Source: Sphingobium estronivorans
Lineage (GTDB): Bacteria > Pseudomonadota > Alphaproteobacteria > Sphingomonadales > Sphingomonadaceae
Direction: 5' to 3'
Length of the DNA: 64,000 nt
Assembly: GCF_008692605.1 (NCBI RefSeq)
Contig: NZ_LFCT01000018.1
Span: 62,001 to 126,000, forward strand
Shown: positions 36,192 to 45,934 of the stretch, in pieces
How positions within the stretch are numbered: position 1 is the first letter of the stretch
How the letters are laid out: every line of letters begins with the position of its first letter
Program-made: the position numbers and the translations under genes
The notes under the pieces: model-generated
Told to the model about the DNA's origin: nothing
The model's input: only the letters and a program-made list of their open reading frames with translations
The model's database searches: none

Positions 36192-36487
36192 CAGGCATTC
36201 CCCTGCTTGCGACGGGTTTCCCAGCCCTTTTTGGCGGCCGCCGAACGCTTCTCGTTGCTCTGGCCAGAGCCGCCCTTGTGACCGCCTTTGCGTGAACTCT
36301 CGTGGCCTTCCTTCTTGCCGCGGCCCGAGCCGGATTTCTTGCCGCCGCCAGACTCCTTGTTCACCGTCGCCCAGGCGCGACGTTCGGCCTCTTCCTTGCC
36401 GACGCCGCGATCTTCATATCCTTCCTCAATATGTTCGGCCTTGCGCTTCTGCTTGTCGCTGTAGCGTGATTTGTCGCCGCGGGGCAC
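36191..36487 (-). CDS. KGG-motif stress protein (plasmid-stabilisation-annotated family)
   Basis: About 98 residues. It begins PRGDKSRYSDKQKRKAEHIEEGYEDRG, passes RAWATVNKESGGGKKSGSG and ends with the KGG-type SRKGGHKGG and KGWETRR motifs. Very basic and probably disordered. Relatives are stress-induced small proteins often annotated as plasmid stabilisation proteins. GTG 36487 is chosen because AAGGAG lies nine bases upstream; an in-frame ATG at 36523 is an alternative. Confidence 0.8.
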   Translation of the reverse strand: MPRGDKSRYSDKQKRKAEHIEEGYEDRGVGKEEAERRAWATVNKESGGGKKSGSGRGKKEGHESSRKGGHKGGSGQSNEKRSAAAKKGWETRRKQGNA

Positions 36488-36605
36488 GGTCCGTCTCCTT
36501 GTCGCTTTCCCCCATCCTGTCATCAACGCGCCACCGTGGTTTAGGCTTCGGCTCACTCGGGTCGGTTCGTCGCATATCCCCGACTTTCAGAAACTTCGCC
36601 GCATT

Positions 36606-36636
36606 GCCCTCGGCGCGTTCGGCGGGCGCCGAGGGC
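36606..36636. terminator. 11-bp GC hairpin downstream of the flavodoxin-like gene
   Basis: The perfect arms GCCCTCGGCGC and GCGCCGAGGGC, nine-base loop. It lies 60-90 bases after the stop of the minus-strand gene ending at 36696. No U-tract. Confidence 0.55.
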
Positions 36637-36695
36637 GACAAGATATCACAAGGCTCAACCCTTGCTTTTGGTCTTTCCAACGCCAAAATGTCGGC

Positions 36696-37304
36696 TCAAC
36701 CGGGATAGGGTGTTGCCTGCAGCAGCCCGGCCAGATGGGCGGCATTGCCGGCAACCATCTTGGCGGTCTCCGTCACCTTGTCGGGGGTCTTCTTTAAATC
36801 CTTGAAGTCGATCGATCCCATTGCCTCGCCAACCCAGTAGCAGGCGGCGACTGCTGGAATGGTCCAACCCACATCATTCAGCGCCTGAAAAAGCTGAGCT
36901 GATGAAAAATGTGCGCCGTCCTCATTGCCGACAATGGCAGCCACCGCGACCTTGCCATAGCTGGGCATACGGCCCTGATCGTCGGTTTCCTCAAGAAAGG
37001 CATCCATCCGTTCGAGCACCCGCTTGGCGACGCTCGATATCTGCCCCATCCAGATCGGACCGCCAAAGATCAGGATATCGTGCGCGAGGATTTTCTCGCG
37101 CAGCGCGGGCCAAGCATCGCCGCTGCCTTCGTCAGAGGTGACGCCCGCCTTGATGTCGAGCGCTGCGACCCGGACGGTTTCGGTGATCGTTACCTCGCGT
37201 TGCGAAAATGCCTGTTCCAGCACTGCGATCATAGCGTCGGTCGAACTTGCCTCACCGGCGTTTGACTTGAGCGTGCAATTAAGGGCCAGGGCCTTGAGCG
37301 GCAT
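36696..37304 (-). CDS. Flavodoxin-like NAD(P)H-dependent oxidoreductase
   Basis: About 202 residues. ALNCTLK at the first strand, the FGGPIWMGQISSVAKRVLERMD flavin segment and GNEDGAHFSSAQLFQALND fit the flavodoxin-like FMN reductase/NADPH-quinone-reductase family. It may keep quinones reduced under oxidative stress. It is a single gene, divergent from the Crp/Fnr gene. Confidence 0.87.
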   Translation of the reverse strand: MPLKALALNCTLKSNAGEASSTDAMIAVLEQAFSQREVTITETVRVAALDIKAGVTSDEGSGDAWPALREKILAHDILIFGGPIWMGQISSVAKRVLERMDAFLEETDDQGRMPSYGKVAVAAIVGNEDGAHFSSAQLFQALNDVGWTIPAVAACYWVGEAMGSIDFKDLKKTPDKVTETAKMVAGNAAHLAGLLQATPYPG

Positions 37305-37570
37305 CGATCATCTCCTTTGGCGTCGGCTGCCGCAGGCATGCGATCATCCGTTCACTGTGGGGAGAACTCATCGGCATGCAAAGGGTTCTATCCTCATGCC
37401 AGCGACTCAGAATTCAGGACGAAACGGCACGGCCCTCTCGGCGTCTCTAAAAAGCAAAGGTCAAGCCGCTAACCGCTGAAATCAAGATAACGCCCTTACG
37501 AGCCTGCCGGGCACTTCGCATTATGGAACCATTGCATTAATCAGGTCGCGGGCTGATCCGGGAGACAAAG

Positions 37571-38299
37571 TTGCTGCATAATCCATTGCTGAAAAAGCTG
37601 GCGTCGGTGGATCATCTGACCGAAACCGAAGAGCAGGCTGCCATGGCCCTTTGTCATGATGTTCGAGCTATTCCGCGCCGTAAGGATATCGTCTCCGAGG
37701 GCACAAGCCCGGATCGGATTCACATCATTCTGGAGGGATGGGCTGCCCGCTACAATGTGCTTCCGGACGGCTCGCGTCGCATCACGGCCTTTCTCCTTCC
37801 CGGCGACTTTTGCGAGATTCACGCCACCGTTTTAAAGAAAATGGATCACAGCATCATCGCACTAACCGACTGCCAGGTTGCCTTCGTTTCGCCGGAGCAG
37901 ATCAATAGCATCGCTGGCTCGACCCCATCACTCGCCCGCGCATTTTGGCGGAGCACGCTTATAGATGAGGCGATTCTACGGCGCTGGCTAGTCAAGGGCG
38001 GGCGTAGCGACGCATTTGAGGCCGTCGGCCACCTGCTCGGCGAACTTTATGTGCGCGCCCGCTTGGTCGGCCTGACCTCGGATCATTCGCTCGAAATGCC
38101 ACTGACGCAGGAAGAAATTGGTGATGCCACGGGTCTGACACCGGTTCATGTGAATCGCGTCCTTAAACGTCTAAGGGAATTCGAGCTCGCAACGATAAAA
38201 GGTGGCACGCTTCGCATCAACAACATCGAAGCACTGCGCCAGGAAAGTGGCTTCAACCCCGATTATCTGCACCTTTCGGTATACGATAGCCGCCCCTGA
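37571..38299 (+). CDS. Crp/Fnr-family transcriptional regulator
   Basis: About 242 residues. The cyclic-nucleotide-binding beta-roll includes EGWAARYNVLPDGSRRITAFLLPGDFCEI, and the C-terminal helix-turn-helix is LTQEEIGDATGLTPVHVNRVLKRL. No Fnr iron-sulfur cysteines are seen at the N-terminus. The TTG start follows GGGAG. Likely controls nearby stress genes. Confidence 0.88.
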   Translation: MLHNPLLKKLASVDHLTETEEQAAMALCHDVRAIPRRKDIVSEGTSPDRIHIILEGWAARYNVLPDGSRRITAFLLPGDFCEIHATVLKKMDHSIIALTDCQVAFVSPEQINSIAGSTPSLARAFWRSTLIDEAILRRWLVKGGRSDAFEAVGHLLGELYVRARLVGLTSDHSLEMPLTQEEIGDATGLTPVHVNRVLKRLREFELATIKGGTLRINNIEALRQESGFNPDYLHLSVYDSRP

Positions 38300-38528
38300 G
38301 ATCGCCATATCAGGTCAATAGCTGAACCGAATCGTGCAGTCTCGAGCTCGCAAGGGTAGGTCGGGGCTTCAAGCTACCAGCGCCCGATAGAAGCGATGTG
38401 AAAAGGATTATGCGGCCGGCGCAACTTACCGCCGCATGAGGGGTTTGGATGGACCTAGGTCGCGACGATGCGGCTCGCTCTGGCATCGCCGGCGACGCTG
38501 CCTGTCGCGTTTCTTTCCAGGAGCAGAC

Positions 38529-40736
38529 ATGGCCAAAAAACCCGCAGCCGGCAAGAAATCGAAAGCCCCCGCTGATCTGGCGCCGGACACTCCGCTTTCC
38601 GGCGAGACGCCTCGCAAGGCATCGCCCGTTCCAGCCCACGCGCTGATCGCCAATTCCTATGTGGAGGCGCAGGGGAGCGGCGGGGAAACCCATCAGACAG
38701 CTGTCGAGGGCGCGCCGGTTATGACCACCCAGCAGGGAATTCCGGTTGCCGACGACCAGAACAGCCTGAAACAGGGCGCGCGCGGCCCGACACTGGTCGA
38801 GGATTTCCACTTCCGCGAGAAGTTGTTCCATTTCGACCATGAACGCATTCCAGAGCGCGTTGTCCATGCCCGTGGCTATGGCGCTCACGGCTACTTCGAA
38901 TTGACGGACAGCCTTGCCGACATTACCCGCGCCGACATTTTCCAGCGTGTGGGTGAACGCACGCCGGCATTCGTCCGCTTCTCGACCGTGGCCGGGTCGA
39001 AGGGGTCGTTCGATCTCGCCCGTGATGTCCGCGGCTTTGCGGTCAAGCTCTACACGAAGGAAGGCAATTGGGATCTGGTTGGCAACAATATTCCGGTTTT
39101 CTTCATCCAGGATGCGATGAAGTTCCCGGACCTTATCCACGCCGCCAAACCCGAACCCGACCGCATGTTTCCCCAGGCGCAGACAGCGCATGACAATTTC
39201 TGGGATTTCATCAGCCTGACTCCGGAAAGCATGCACATGGTCATGTGGACCATGTCGGATCGCGCCATTCCTCGCTCGTTCCGAACGATGGAAGGATTTG
39301 GTGTGCACAGCTTCCGTTTCGTGACGGCCGATGGCAAATCCACCTTCGTCAAATTCCACTGGAAACCCAAGCAGGCCCTCCAATCGGTGGTCTGGAACGA
39401 GGCGGTCAAGATCAATGGCGCGGACCCGGACTTCCATCGTCGCGACCTTTGGGATGCGATCAATGGCGGCGATTTTCCCGAATGGGAACTGGGCGTGCAA
39501 CTGTTCGACGAGGCATTCGCGGACAGTTTCGAATTTGACGTGCTGGACGCGACCAAGTTCATTCCCGAAGAACTCGTTCCCGTCCGGCGGGTGGGTCGGC
39601 TGGTCCTGGACCGCGTCGTCGACAATTTCTTCGCGGAGACCGAGCAGGTCGCCTTCTGCACACAGAATGTCCCGCCCGGCATAGATTTCACGAACGATCC
39701 GCTGCTCCAGGGCCGCAACTTCTCCTATCTCGATACCCAGCTCAAACGTCTTGGCGGGCCCAATTTTACGCATATTCCCATCAACGCGCCCAAATGCCCC
39801 TTCGCGCACTTCCAGCAAGACGGGCATATGGCGATGACCAATCCGCGCGGGCGGGTGAATTACGAGCCCAATAGCTGGGGTCCGACCCTCGGCGGCCCGC
39901 GCGAGGATCCCGAGCGCGGCTTTAGCAGTTTCGCGGCGAGTGAGGACGGCCCCAAGCTCCGCATTCGCCCCGAGAGCTTTGCCGACCATTACAGTCAGGC
40001 GCGGCAATTCTATGTCAGCCAATTGCCCATTGAGCAGAAACATATCGCCGATGCGCTGGTGTTCGAACTCAGCAAGGTTGAAAGGCCCGACATCCGGACC
40101 AGACTTGTTTCGCACCTCCTGAACATTGATAAGACCATGGCGGGTAAGGTCGCCGAGGGCCTGGGCCTTCCAGAACTGCCGGCGCCCGCGCAGGCGGCAC
40201 GCCCGACAAACACTGACCTTGCGCCATCGGATGCCTTGTCGATCGTCAAGAATGGGCCGCCGACTTTCAAGGGCAGAAAGCTCGGCATTCTGATGAGTGA
40301 CGGCGCGGACGCGGCGCTGTTCAACGCCCTGCTCAAGGCGATCAACAATGTGGGCGCCTTCTATGAGGTGATCGCGCCAAGGATCGGTGGCGTGACGCTG
40401 TCAAACGGCGTGAAGGTCGCGGCGAAGCAGAAGATCGATGGCGGCCCGTCGGTTCTCTTCGACGCGGTGGCCGTTCTTGTATCCGAACAGGGTGGCCCGC
40501 TTCTGGCGGCTGACGCCGCGGCACAGGACTTCGTGCGAGACGCCTTTGGCCATTGCAAATATATCGGCTTCACCCAGGAGGCGAAGCCGATCTTCGTCAA
40601 AGGCGGGATCGCCGAAAATCTCGACGAAGCATGCGTGGCGCTCGCGACCGCGAAGGATACGACGGCGTTCGTCGAGGCGATCGCCGCGCTGCGCTTCTGG
40701 CCGCGCGAACTCAAGGTGGATATGGACGCGGGATAG
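38529..40736 (+). CDS. katE: Catalase HPII (large-subunit, clade 2)
   Basis: About 735 residues, the length of HPII. A basic Pro-rich N-terminal tail is followed by the catalase core: active-site His in [22 protein letters not shown], and the proximal Tyr region [18 protein letters not shown]. The C-terminal class I amidotransferase-like domain starts near residue 580 ([17 protein letters not shown]). It degrades hydrogen peroxide in the cytosol. ATG 38529 follows AGGAG; the longer open frame upstream is unlikely to be translated. A strong terminator hairpin follows. Confidence 0.95.
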   Translation: MAKKPAAGKKSKAPADLAPDTPLSGETPRKASPVPAHALIANSYVEAQGSGGETHQTAVEGAPVMTTQQGIPVADDQNSLKQGARGPTLVEDFHFREKLFHFDHERIPERVVHARGYGAHGYFELTDSLADITRADIFQRVGERTPAFVRFSTVAGSKGSFDLARDVRGFAVKLYTKEGNWDLVGNNIPVFFIQDAMKFPDLIHAAKPEPDRMFPQAQTAHDNFWDFISLTPESMHMVMWTMSDRAIPRSFRTMEGFGVHSFRFVTADGKSTFVKFHWKPKQALQSVVWNEAVKINGADPDFHRRDLWDAINGGDFPEWELGVQLFDEAFADSFEFDVLDATKFIPEELVPVRRVGRLVLDRVVDNFFAETEQVAFCTQNVPPGIDFTNDPLLQGRNFSYLDTQLKRLGGPNFTHIPINAPKCPFAHFQQDGHMAMTNPRGRVNYEPNSWGPTLGGPREDPERGFSSFAASEDGPKLRIRPESFADHYSQARQFYVSQLPIEQKHIADALVFELSKVERPDIRTRLVSHLLNIDKTMAGKVAEGLGLPELPAPAQAARPTNTDLAPSDALSIVKNGPPTFKGRKLGILMSDGADAALFNALLKAINNVGAFYEVIAPRIGGVTLSNGVKVAAKQKIDGGPSVLFDAVAVLVSEQGGPLLAADAAAQDFVRDAFGHCKYIGFTQEAKPIFVKGGIAENLDEACVALATAKDTTAFVEAIAALRFWPRELKVDMDAG

Positions 40737-40745
40737 GCGCAGAAA

Positions 40746-40769
40746 AAGGCCGCCTTGAGGGGCGGCCTT
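40746..40769. terminator. Rho-independent-like hairpin after katE
   Basis: The arms AAGGCCGCC and GGCGGCCTT around a six-base loop, ten bases after the katE stop. The leading A-run makes it also usable on the minus strand. Confidence 0.75.
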
Positions 40770-40788
40770 CCTTCGCAATTTCAGAGTG

Positions 40789-41012
40789 TCACCTCTGTTG
40801 GTCGCCCTGATTGTCGCGCCGTTCTGCTGACCACCACCTTGCTGGCGGCGCTGTTCGTCCTCCTGGTTCTGCTGACCGGGATTACGTCCCCGCTCATCGG
40901 GGTTCCCGTCCTGCTGGCCGCTGCCGCCACCCTGCTGATTTTGCTGGCCGGGGTTCATGCTCTGACCGCCTTGCTGACCGGGATTTGATTGATTTTGGTT
41001 CTGGTCTGCCAT
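40789..41012 (-). pseudogene. Gln/Asn/Gly-rich small protein gene with a 3' frameshift
   Basis: Begins MADQNQNQSNPGQQGGQSM and continues with repeats of NPGQQ and QQGGG, a low-complexity hydrophilic protein known in sphingomonads. After QQNG the frame changes: the natural ending DNQGDQQR-stop is present in another frame at 40789, while the actual frame runs on through the katE terminator. One inserted or two deleted bases near 40815 explain this. It may be a real mutation or a sequencing slip. Upstream there is an EcfG-like motif (GGAAC-N17-AGTT). Confidence 0.55.
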
Positions 41013-41170
41013 TTTCGGCTATCCTCAAGCGCCGGGATGGCGCGAACTGAAAAACTCGTGAGAGAACGGCGCCGTTCCGAAGAATCGTGCTGATCGAGAT
41101 TAGCGACAGCTGACGCTGCGCGGGCGCTGCCTGCCCATCCAATTGGGGCGGCAAGGCTCACGGCTGGCTG

Positions 41171-41195
41171 GGCCGCCCGAGTTTCCAGGGCGGCC
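41171..41195. terminator. GC hairpin downstream of the 41225-41446 gene
   Basis: The arms GGCCGCCC and GGGCGGCC around a nine-base loop with TTT on the plus strand. It lies 30-55 bases past the stop of the minus-strand gene. Confidence 0.5.
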
Positions 41196-41224
41196 TTTGC
41201 ATTGTCGTGGCATGTGTCAATGGG

Positions 41225-41446
41225 TCAGTCTGGACGGGAGTCGGCGCGATCGCGTTCGGGATAATCCTCCGGCTTGACCTTGCCCACGGCGGGTCGGTCC
41301 TCCACGTCCTCCTGCGGCTGTCCGCCGCGCGTCCGGGGGTCGGGATCATCCTGGTTGGGACGGACATCGCCCGCAGGGCTCCGGCGGGGCATTTCCCTGT
41401 CCTGCCCCGCGGCTGGATCAAGACCGTTTTCATTTCCTGCCATCAT
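41225..41446 (-). CDS. Small hydrophilic conserved hypothetical protein
   Basis: About 73 residues starting MMAGNENGLDPAAGQDRE, rich in Asp, Glu, Arg and Pro, with no hydrophobic segment; probably disordered. An overlapping frame at 41158-41433 has unnatural composition and is rejected. A consensus EcfG promoter lies 36-61 bases upstream, so it is likely part of the general stress response. Confidence 0.7.
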   Translation of the reverse strand: MMAGNENGLDPAAGQDREMPRRSPAGDVRPNQDDPDPRTRGGQPQEDVEDRPAVGKVKPEDYPERDRADSRPD

Positions 41447-41479
41447 TGCTCTCCAAACATGTCCCTGGGTGTTTAAGCG

Positions 41480-41505
41480 GGAACGGGTCGGAGGGGACGG
41501 CGGTT
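41480..41505 (+). promoter_or_regulatory. EcfG-like promoter, plus strand, weaker
   Basis: GGAAC-N17-GGTT facing the DNA ligase gene. It overlaps the perfect minus-strand motif, giving a divergent arrangement. Confidence 0.4.
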
Positions 41506-41507
41506 CC
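41482..41507 (-). promoter_or_regulatory. EcfG-type general stress promoter
   Basis: On the minus strand it reads GGAAC-N17-CGTT, an exact match to the alphaproteobacterial EcfG consensus, at the right distance ahead of the gene starting at 41446. Confidence 0.7.
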
Positions 41508-41541
41508 GGATCGGGTGACGATTGCGGAGACAGAAAACATC

Positions 41542-42557
41542 ATGATGCAGACCCTTCCCTTGCCGATGGAAGCCCGCTCCGTCACCGAACTGCCTGCGCC
41601 GCCGGGCTGGCAATATGAGCCCAAATGGGACGGCTTTCGCGCCCTTGTCGGTCGGGAAGGCAAAAGAGCGGATATCGATCCAAGTCCGGCAAGTCGCTGG
41701 CCCGCTTCTTTCCTGAAATCGTCGAGGCGCTGCTTGGCACGCGCGAAGATCGCTTCGTGCTGGATGGTGAGTTGATCCTGCCGGTCGGCGAGACCCTGTC
41801 ATTCGATGCCCTGCAGCAGCGGCTGCACCCCGCCGCGAGCCGGATCGAACGGCTGTCGCGCGAGACGCCGGCGCAGCTGATGCTGTTCGACTGCCTGCAC
41901 CTTGGCAACGAAGCCATTGCTGATGAGCCGCTCAAGGAACGGCGGGCGGCGTTGGAACTCTTCCACGCCGCGAACGGGAACGCGACCCTGCTGCTGTCGC
42001 CAGCGAGCCAGAGAATCGAAGATGCGCGGTGCTGGCTCGAACGGAGCGGCGGCGCCCTGGATGGGATCATCGCCAAGCCGCTCGATCTACCCTATCGGTC
42101 CGGCGAGCGAGCGATGCTGAAGCAGAAGAACGTCCGTAGCGCAGACTGCGTGATCGGCGGCTTTCGTCGGATGACGGACGGCAAGGGCGCCGCCTCGCTG
42201 CTGCTGGGCCTTTATGACGAGGGGGGCATGCTCCACTATGTCGGCTTCAGCTCCAGCTTCAAGGCGAGTGAACGAACCGCGCTGCTCGCCAGGCTGGAGC
42301 AGCATCTCGGAGGTCCCGGCTTTACCGGGAAGGCACCGGGAGGCCCCAGCCGCTGGAACAAGGGCGAGGAGACGCCCTGGGAGCCGCTGCGGCCTGATCT
42401 GGTGGTCGAGGTCGCCTATGATCAGGTGACGGGCGGCCGCTTCCGCCACGGCACGCGCTTGCTTCGCTGGAGGCCGGACAAAGCGCCCCGCCAATGCACA
42501 TGCGATCAGCTCCATGCCGAGCTGCGCCCCGCGGAGCTGGCGCAACTGATGCGCTGA
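41542..42557 (+). pseudogene. ATP-dependent DNA ligase (LigC/LigD-type) with a frameshift
   Basis: The first frame (41542 to about 41685) encodes the adenylation motif EPKWDGFR with the active lysine, then GREGKRADI. The second frame (to 42557) resumes with SKSGKSLARFFPEIVEALL, FVLDGEL, DGIIAKPLD and a C-terminal OB-fold domain. Losing one base near 41682 (GATATCGATCC where GATATCCGATCC would restore the frame) breaks the gene. Either the gene is inactivated, or the assembly has an error. Intact relatives of about 335 residues seal DNA ends in stress and end-joining pathways. Confidence 0.75.
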
Positions 42558-42560
42558 CCG

Positions 42561-43346
42561 TCAGTCCTGCCGCGCGCTTCCCGGTTCCGCCATCTTGCGA
42601 TGCTGTTCCGCCAGGACGGAAGCGGGCGTGACATTGGCGACGGCCTGTTGAATCTTGTTCTTCCATCCCGAGACGACCGACGCCTTGCCGCTCATCACCG
42701 CGTCATAGCCGTCCCGTGCGACGTCCGCCGGATCGCTCTTGTCGGGATCGGCGCCAACCTTCGTGTCGCTCATATTGGCGCGGTCGAAAAACTCCGTCTC
42801 GACCGGGCCGGGCATCAAGGTGGTCAATGTCACGCCCTTTGCCTCCTTGATCTCGTTGCGCAGCGCATCGGTGAAATTGTCCACGAACGCCTTGGTCCCA
42901 TTATAAACCGCATTGAAGGTGCCGGGCATGAAGCCGGCGATGGAGCCCGTTACCAAAATCTTGCCGCTATTCCGCGCGACCATTTGCCTGAGCACTTTCT
43001 GAAGCAGATAGAGCGTGCCGGTGACGTTGGTGTCGATGACATGGCGCCATTGGTCGACAGGCTGTTCCAGAAAGCCATGGCCAAGGCCATGGCCTGCATT
43101 GGCGCAGAGCAGGTCGATCTGCCGGGCCCCGGCCGCAAGCAGCAGACGGTCAACTCCGTCGATGGTGGCAAGGTCCGCTTCGAGCGTTTCTACCGATACA
43201 CCGAAATGGTCCAATCCCGCTGACCCGTCGGTAAAGCCCGTGTCGGCGACAAGCAGAAGGTCATAGCCGTCCTTCGCCGCCAGCCTGGCCAGTTCAAGCC
43301 CGATGCCGGTAGATGCGCCTGTTACGATTGCGAATTTGTCCGTCAT
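42561..43346 (-). CDS. SDR family oxidoreductase
   Basis: About 261 residues. [13 protein letters not shown] and catalytic YNGTK are present. The last gene of a tight minus-strand operon with the alcohol dehydrogenase and SRPBCC genes: its start overlaps the dehydrogenase stop by four bases. It may reduce reactive carbonyls under stress; this is inference from context. Confidence 0.88.
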   Translation of the reverse strand: MTDKFAIVTGASTGIGLELARLAAKDGYDLLLVADTGFTDGSAGLDHFGVSVETLEADLATIDGVDRLLLAAGARQIDLLCANAGHGLGHGFLEQPVDQWRHVIDTNVTGTLYLLQKVLRQMVARNSGKILVTGSIAGFMPGTFNAVYNGTKAFVDNFTDALRNEIKEAKGVTLTTLMPGPVETEFFDRANMSDTKVGADPDKSDPADVARDGYDAVMSGKASVVSGWKNKIQQAVANVTPASVLAEQHRKMAEPGSARQD

Positions 43347-44548
43347 GATTTCTCTCCCGGTGCTGGGGCCAGGGCCATGCCGGGCTTCAGCACGATCTTG
43401 GTCACTTCATTCTGCTGGTCGTGGAACATCTTGTAGCCCTCAGTCGCCTGTTCCAACGGCATGCGGTGGCTGATGAGGAAGGTGGTGTCGATCTTGTCTT
43501 CCATGATCGCGTTCAGCAATGCGGGCATATAATGCTGCACATGTGTCTGGCCGGTCTTGAGCGTCAGCCCCTTTTCCATGAAGGCGCCCAGCGGGAATTT
43601 GTCTACGAAGCCGCCATAGACCGCCGGCATGGAAACCCGCCCGCCCTTGCGGCAGGCAAGGATGGCCTGCCGGATCGAATGGGCGCGATCGGTTCCCATG
43701 AAGGTCGATACCTTGATCTGGTCCCAGACATTGTCGGCAAAGAAGCCATGCGCTTCCAGCCCCACAGCGTCGATGCAGGCGTCAGGACCGATGCCGCCGG
43801 TCATCTCCATCAGTGCTTCGTAGGTCTTGCTTTCCTCATAATTGATCGTCTCCGCGCCGAACTTCCTCGCCAGATCGAGCCGACGTGGAAAATGATCGAT
43901 CGCGATCACTCGCTCGGCGCCCATGAGGAAGGCCGACTGGACGCAGAACAGGCCCACCGGCCCGCAACCCCAGACGGCGACCGTGTCACCCGGCTCGATT
44001 TCGGCATATTCCGCCGCCTGCCAGCCGGTCGGCAGGATGTCGGACAGGAACAGCACCTTGTCGTCCTCGACCCCATCGGGAATGATGATAGGCCCGACGT
44101 CCGAAAAGGGCACGCGCACATATTCCGCCTGCCCCCCGGCATAGCCGCCCGTCATGTGGCTGTAACCGAACAGCCCTGACATGGGCTGGCCGTAAATTGC
44201 CTGTGCTATGTCCTGATTGTCGGCGGGCAGACCATTGTCGCAGGCCGAATATTGATGTTTGGAACAATGAAAGCATCCGCCGCAGGCGATGGTGAAGGGC
44301 ACGACGACACGCTGCCCCTTTTTCAACGATGATCTAGAGCCGGTCTCGACCACTTCGCCCATGAATTCATGGCCCAATATGTCGCCGGCCTTCATGGTCG
44401 GGATATAGCCGTCATAAAGATGAAGGTCAGAACCGCAGATCGCGGTGGAGGTGATCCGGATGATGGCATCGCGCGGATTGATGATTTCGGGATCGTCGAC
44501 CGTCTCCACGCGGACGTCATGCTTCCCGTGCCAGGTGAGCGCGCGCAT
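43343..44548 (-). CDS. Zinc-dependent alcohol dehydrogenase (formaldehyde-dehydrogenase-like)
   Basis: About 401 residues. Catalytic zinc motif [10 protein letters not shown] and GHEFMGEV, structural zinc cysteines in [15 protein letters not shown], and coenzyme motif WGCGPVGLF. The length and the loop after the structural zinc resemble glutathione-independent formaldehyde dehydrogenases. The start shares its last base with the SRPBCC stop, so the three genes are coupled. Confidence 0.88.
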   Translation of the reverse strand: MRALTWHGKHDVRVETVDDPEIINPRDAIIRITSTAICGSDLHLYDGYIPTMKAGDILGHEFMGEVVETGSRSSLKKGQRVVVPFTIACGGCFHCSKHQYSACDNGLPADNQDIAQAIYGQPMSGLFGYSHMTGGYAGGQAEYVRVPFSDVGPIIIPDGVEDDKVLFLSDILPTGWQAAEYAEIEPGDTVAVWGCGPVGLFCVQSAFLMGAERVIAIDHFPRRLDLARKFGAETINYEESKTYEALMEMTGGIGPDACIDAVGLEAHGFFADNVWDQIKVSTFMGTDRAHSIRQAILACRKGGRVSMPAVYGGFVDKFPLGAFMEKGLTLKTGQTHVQHYMPALLNAIMEDKIDTTFLISHRMPLEQATEGYKMFHDQQNEVTKIVLKPGMALAPAPGEKS

Positions 44549-45138
44549 CAGTCCGTCTCCTCTTCATGCTGGCTGCGGGTCCGTGCACTCGTCGCGATCT
44601 CGCCTGTTTCCATCAATTGCTTGAAGCGCCTCAGGTCCCGTCGGGCCTGGATCGCCGGTTCGCGCTGGAACATCTTCGCGATGACCTTGCCGATAATCCC
44701 GGCAGGCGGATCATAGAGAATGGTCGCGACGACCCAGCTTCCCCTGCCGCCGGGTGCGTCCAGAAATTCGACGCGGCCGCTGTTGGGCACGTCGGCCCCT
44801 TCCTCGGAAGTCCAGGCGATCGTCCGGCCAGGCACGTCTTCCGTAATGATGGAGGTCCATTGCACGGTCCGCGCGCCGGGCGCCTTGACCGTCCAGCGCG
44901 AACGCTTCTCGTCCAGAAGCTCGACTGCGACCACATTGTCCATGAACGCGGGCAGGTTCGTGAAATCACGCCAAAAGTCGTAGAGCGGCTGACGAGGGCG
45001 GTTGATGGTCACCGTCTTGCCGCTGAGGCTATGACCTTGCGCCTCGGGCAGCTTGTCCGCCGCCGCCCCGGCGCCTCCCGCCTTCTCCACCGTCAAGGGG
45101 GCATCATCGCGCCCCGTGCTGTCCCGCACGTCGCCCAT
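44548..45138 (-). CDS. SRPBCC-fold protein (polyketide cyclase/START-like)
   Basis: About 196 residues. The conserved [21 protein letters not shown] start and the [20 protein letters not shown] strand match SRPBCC proteins found beside SDR/alcohol dehydrogenase pairs in alphaproteobacterial stress loci. Its cavity probably binds a lipid-like ligand. ATG 45138 is chosen because AGGAGA lies seven bases upstream; ATG 45144 is too close to it. Confidence 0.82.
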   Translation of the reverse strand: MGDVRDSTGRDDAPLTVEKAGGAGAAADKLPEAQGHSLSGKTVTINRPRQPLYDFWRDFTNLPAFMDNVVAVELLDEKRSRWTVKAPGARTVQWTSIITEDVPGRTIAWTSEEGADVPNSGRVEFLDAPGGRGSWVVATILYDPPAGIIGKVIAKMFQREPAIQARRDLRRFKQLMETGEIATSARTRSQHEEETD

Positions 45139-45315
45139 GAACATTCTCCTGATCTTGGTTCATGGACACAAATAACGGCCGGCTTCCCCTGTTCCGTCGA
45201 TCCAATAAAATAACCGGAATTTGCGGTCGAATGAAGGATGACGGGCAAATGAGGCAGATAAAACTGATGTAAATTACTTTCGCCCCACATAGGCCGCCGA
45301 TGAAGAAGCGCGGAA

Positions 45316-45340
45316 GGAACAGGCGCGATCCAGCCTCGTT
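45316..45340 (+). promoter_or_regulatory. EcfG-type general stress promoter
   Basis: GGAAC-N16-CGTT, an exact EcfG consensus, 28 bases ahead of the hemerythrin start region. Confidence 0.75.
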
Positions 45341-45364
45341 GACGCCCTGCATCATTGGAGGAAC

Positions 45365-45913
45365 ATGATGGCTCTGTCTCATATGTCTTCGTGGAAGGGC
45401 GCTGGCATCGGCGCCGGCCTCGCGCTGATTGGCATGGTCGGGCGCAAGCTGGCGGTTCAGGCGCCTACCGCGCTGGCGGGCGACTGGGACAAGGCGCTTG
45501 CGGCGGAACATCGGATGGCGCTCGGCCTGTTCGACAAATTGCAGGATAGTCATGGGAGCGCCAGCGGACGGCGCACGATGCTGCTGATGCAGCTCAAGCA
45601 TGCGCTGGGGAAACATGCGATGGAGGAGGAAAATGCCATCTATCCAGCGCTGCGCGAAGCGGGAATGCAGGCGGAAGCGGACGCGCTCAACACCGATCAT
45701 GGTTATGTGAAGCAACATCTCTACGATCTGACCGATCTGGTGAAGGATGACGCCGCTTTCCAGGCCAGGCTCTCCGCCTTCCGCACCGATATCGAACGCC
45801 ATATGCGGCAGGAGGAGGACGACCTTTTCCCCAAGCTCAAGGCTGCGCTGGACCGGAAGGCGACCACGCGCCTTACCCGGCGGATGAACCAGGAAGGGTT
45901 GAAGCTCGCCTGA
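45365..45913 (+). CDS. Hemerythrin-domain (HHE) protein
   Basis: About 182 residues. An N-terminal hydrophobic stretch (GAGIGAGLALIGMVGRKLAV) may anchor it in the membrane. The HHE ligand pattern follows: AAEHRMA, HAMEEENAIYP, HGYVKQHL and HMRQEEDDLFP. Such proteins bind a di-iron site and may sense or buffer oxygen, NO or iron. Start ATG 45365 or 45368 behind GGAGG. First gene of an EcfG-promoted operon reaching NAD synthetase. Confidence 0.85.
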   Translation: MMALSHMSSWKGAGIGAGLALIGMVGRKLAVQAPTALAGDWDKALAAEHRMALGLFDKLQDSHGSASGRRTMLLMQLKHALGKHAMEEENAIYPALREAGMQAEADALNTDHGYVKQHLYDLTDLVKDDAAFQARLSAFRTDIERHMRQEEDDLFPKLKAALDRKATTRLTRRMNQEGLKLA

Positions 45914-45934
45914 GCAGGACAAGGAGCGACTATC

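Noticed and set aside
38310-40115. A 601-codon open frame opposite katE
   Set aside because: It is antisense to the catalase core and has no domain of its own.
40755-40988. A 77-residue hydrophobic frame resembling a small membrane protein
   Set aside because: It is the antisense reading of the Gln/Asn repeats, where CAG/AAC codons read as Leu/Val; no independent support.
40401-41012. The full minus-strand frame from the MADQNQNQ start into katE
   Set aside because: Past 40789 the sequence is the katE terminator and antisense katE, so the extension is the result of a frameshift.
41158-41433. A second minus-strand frame overlapping the 41225-41446 gene
   Set aside because: Unnatural composition and no ribosome binding site; the other frame has the hydrophilic, sphingomonad-like composition and an EcfG promoter.
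45139-45200. An EcfG promoter for the minus-strand SRPBCC operon
   Set aside because: GGAAC and CGTT are both present, but the spacer is 13 bases rather than 16-17.
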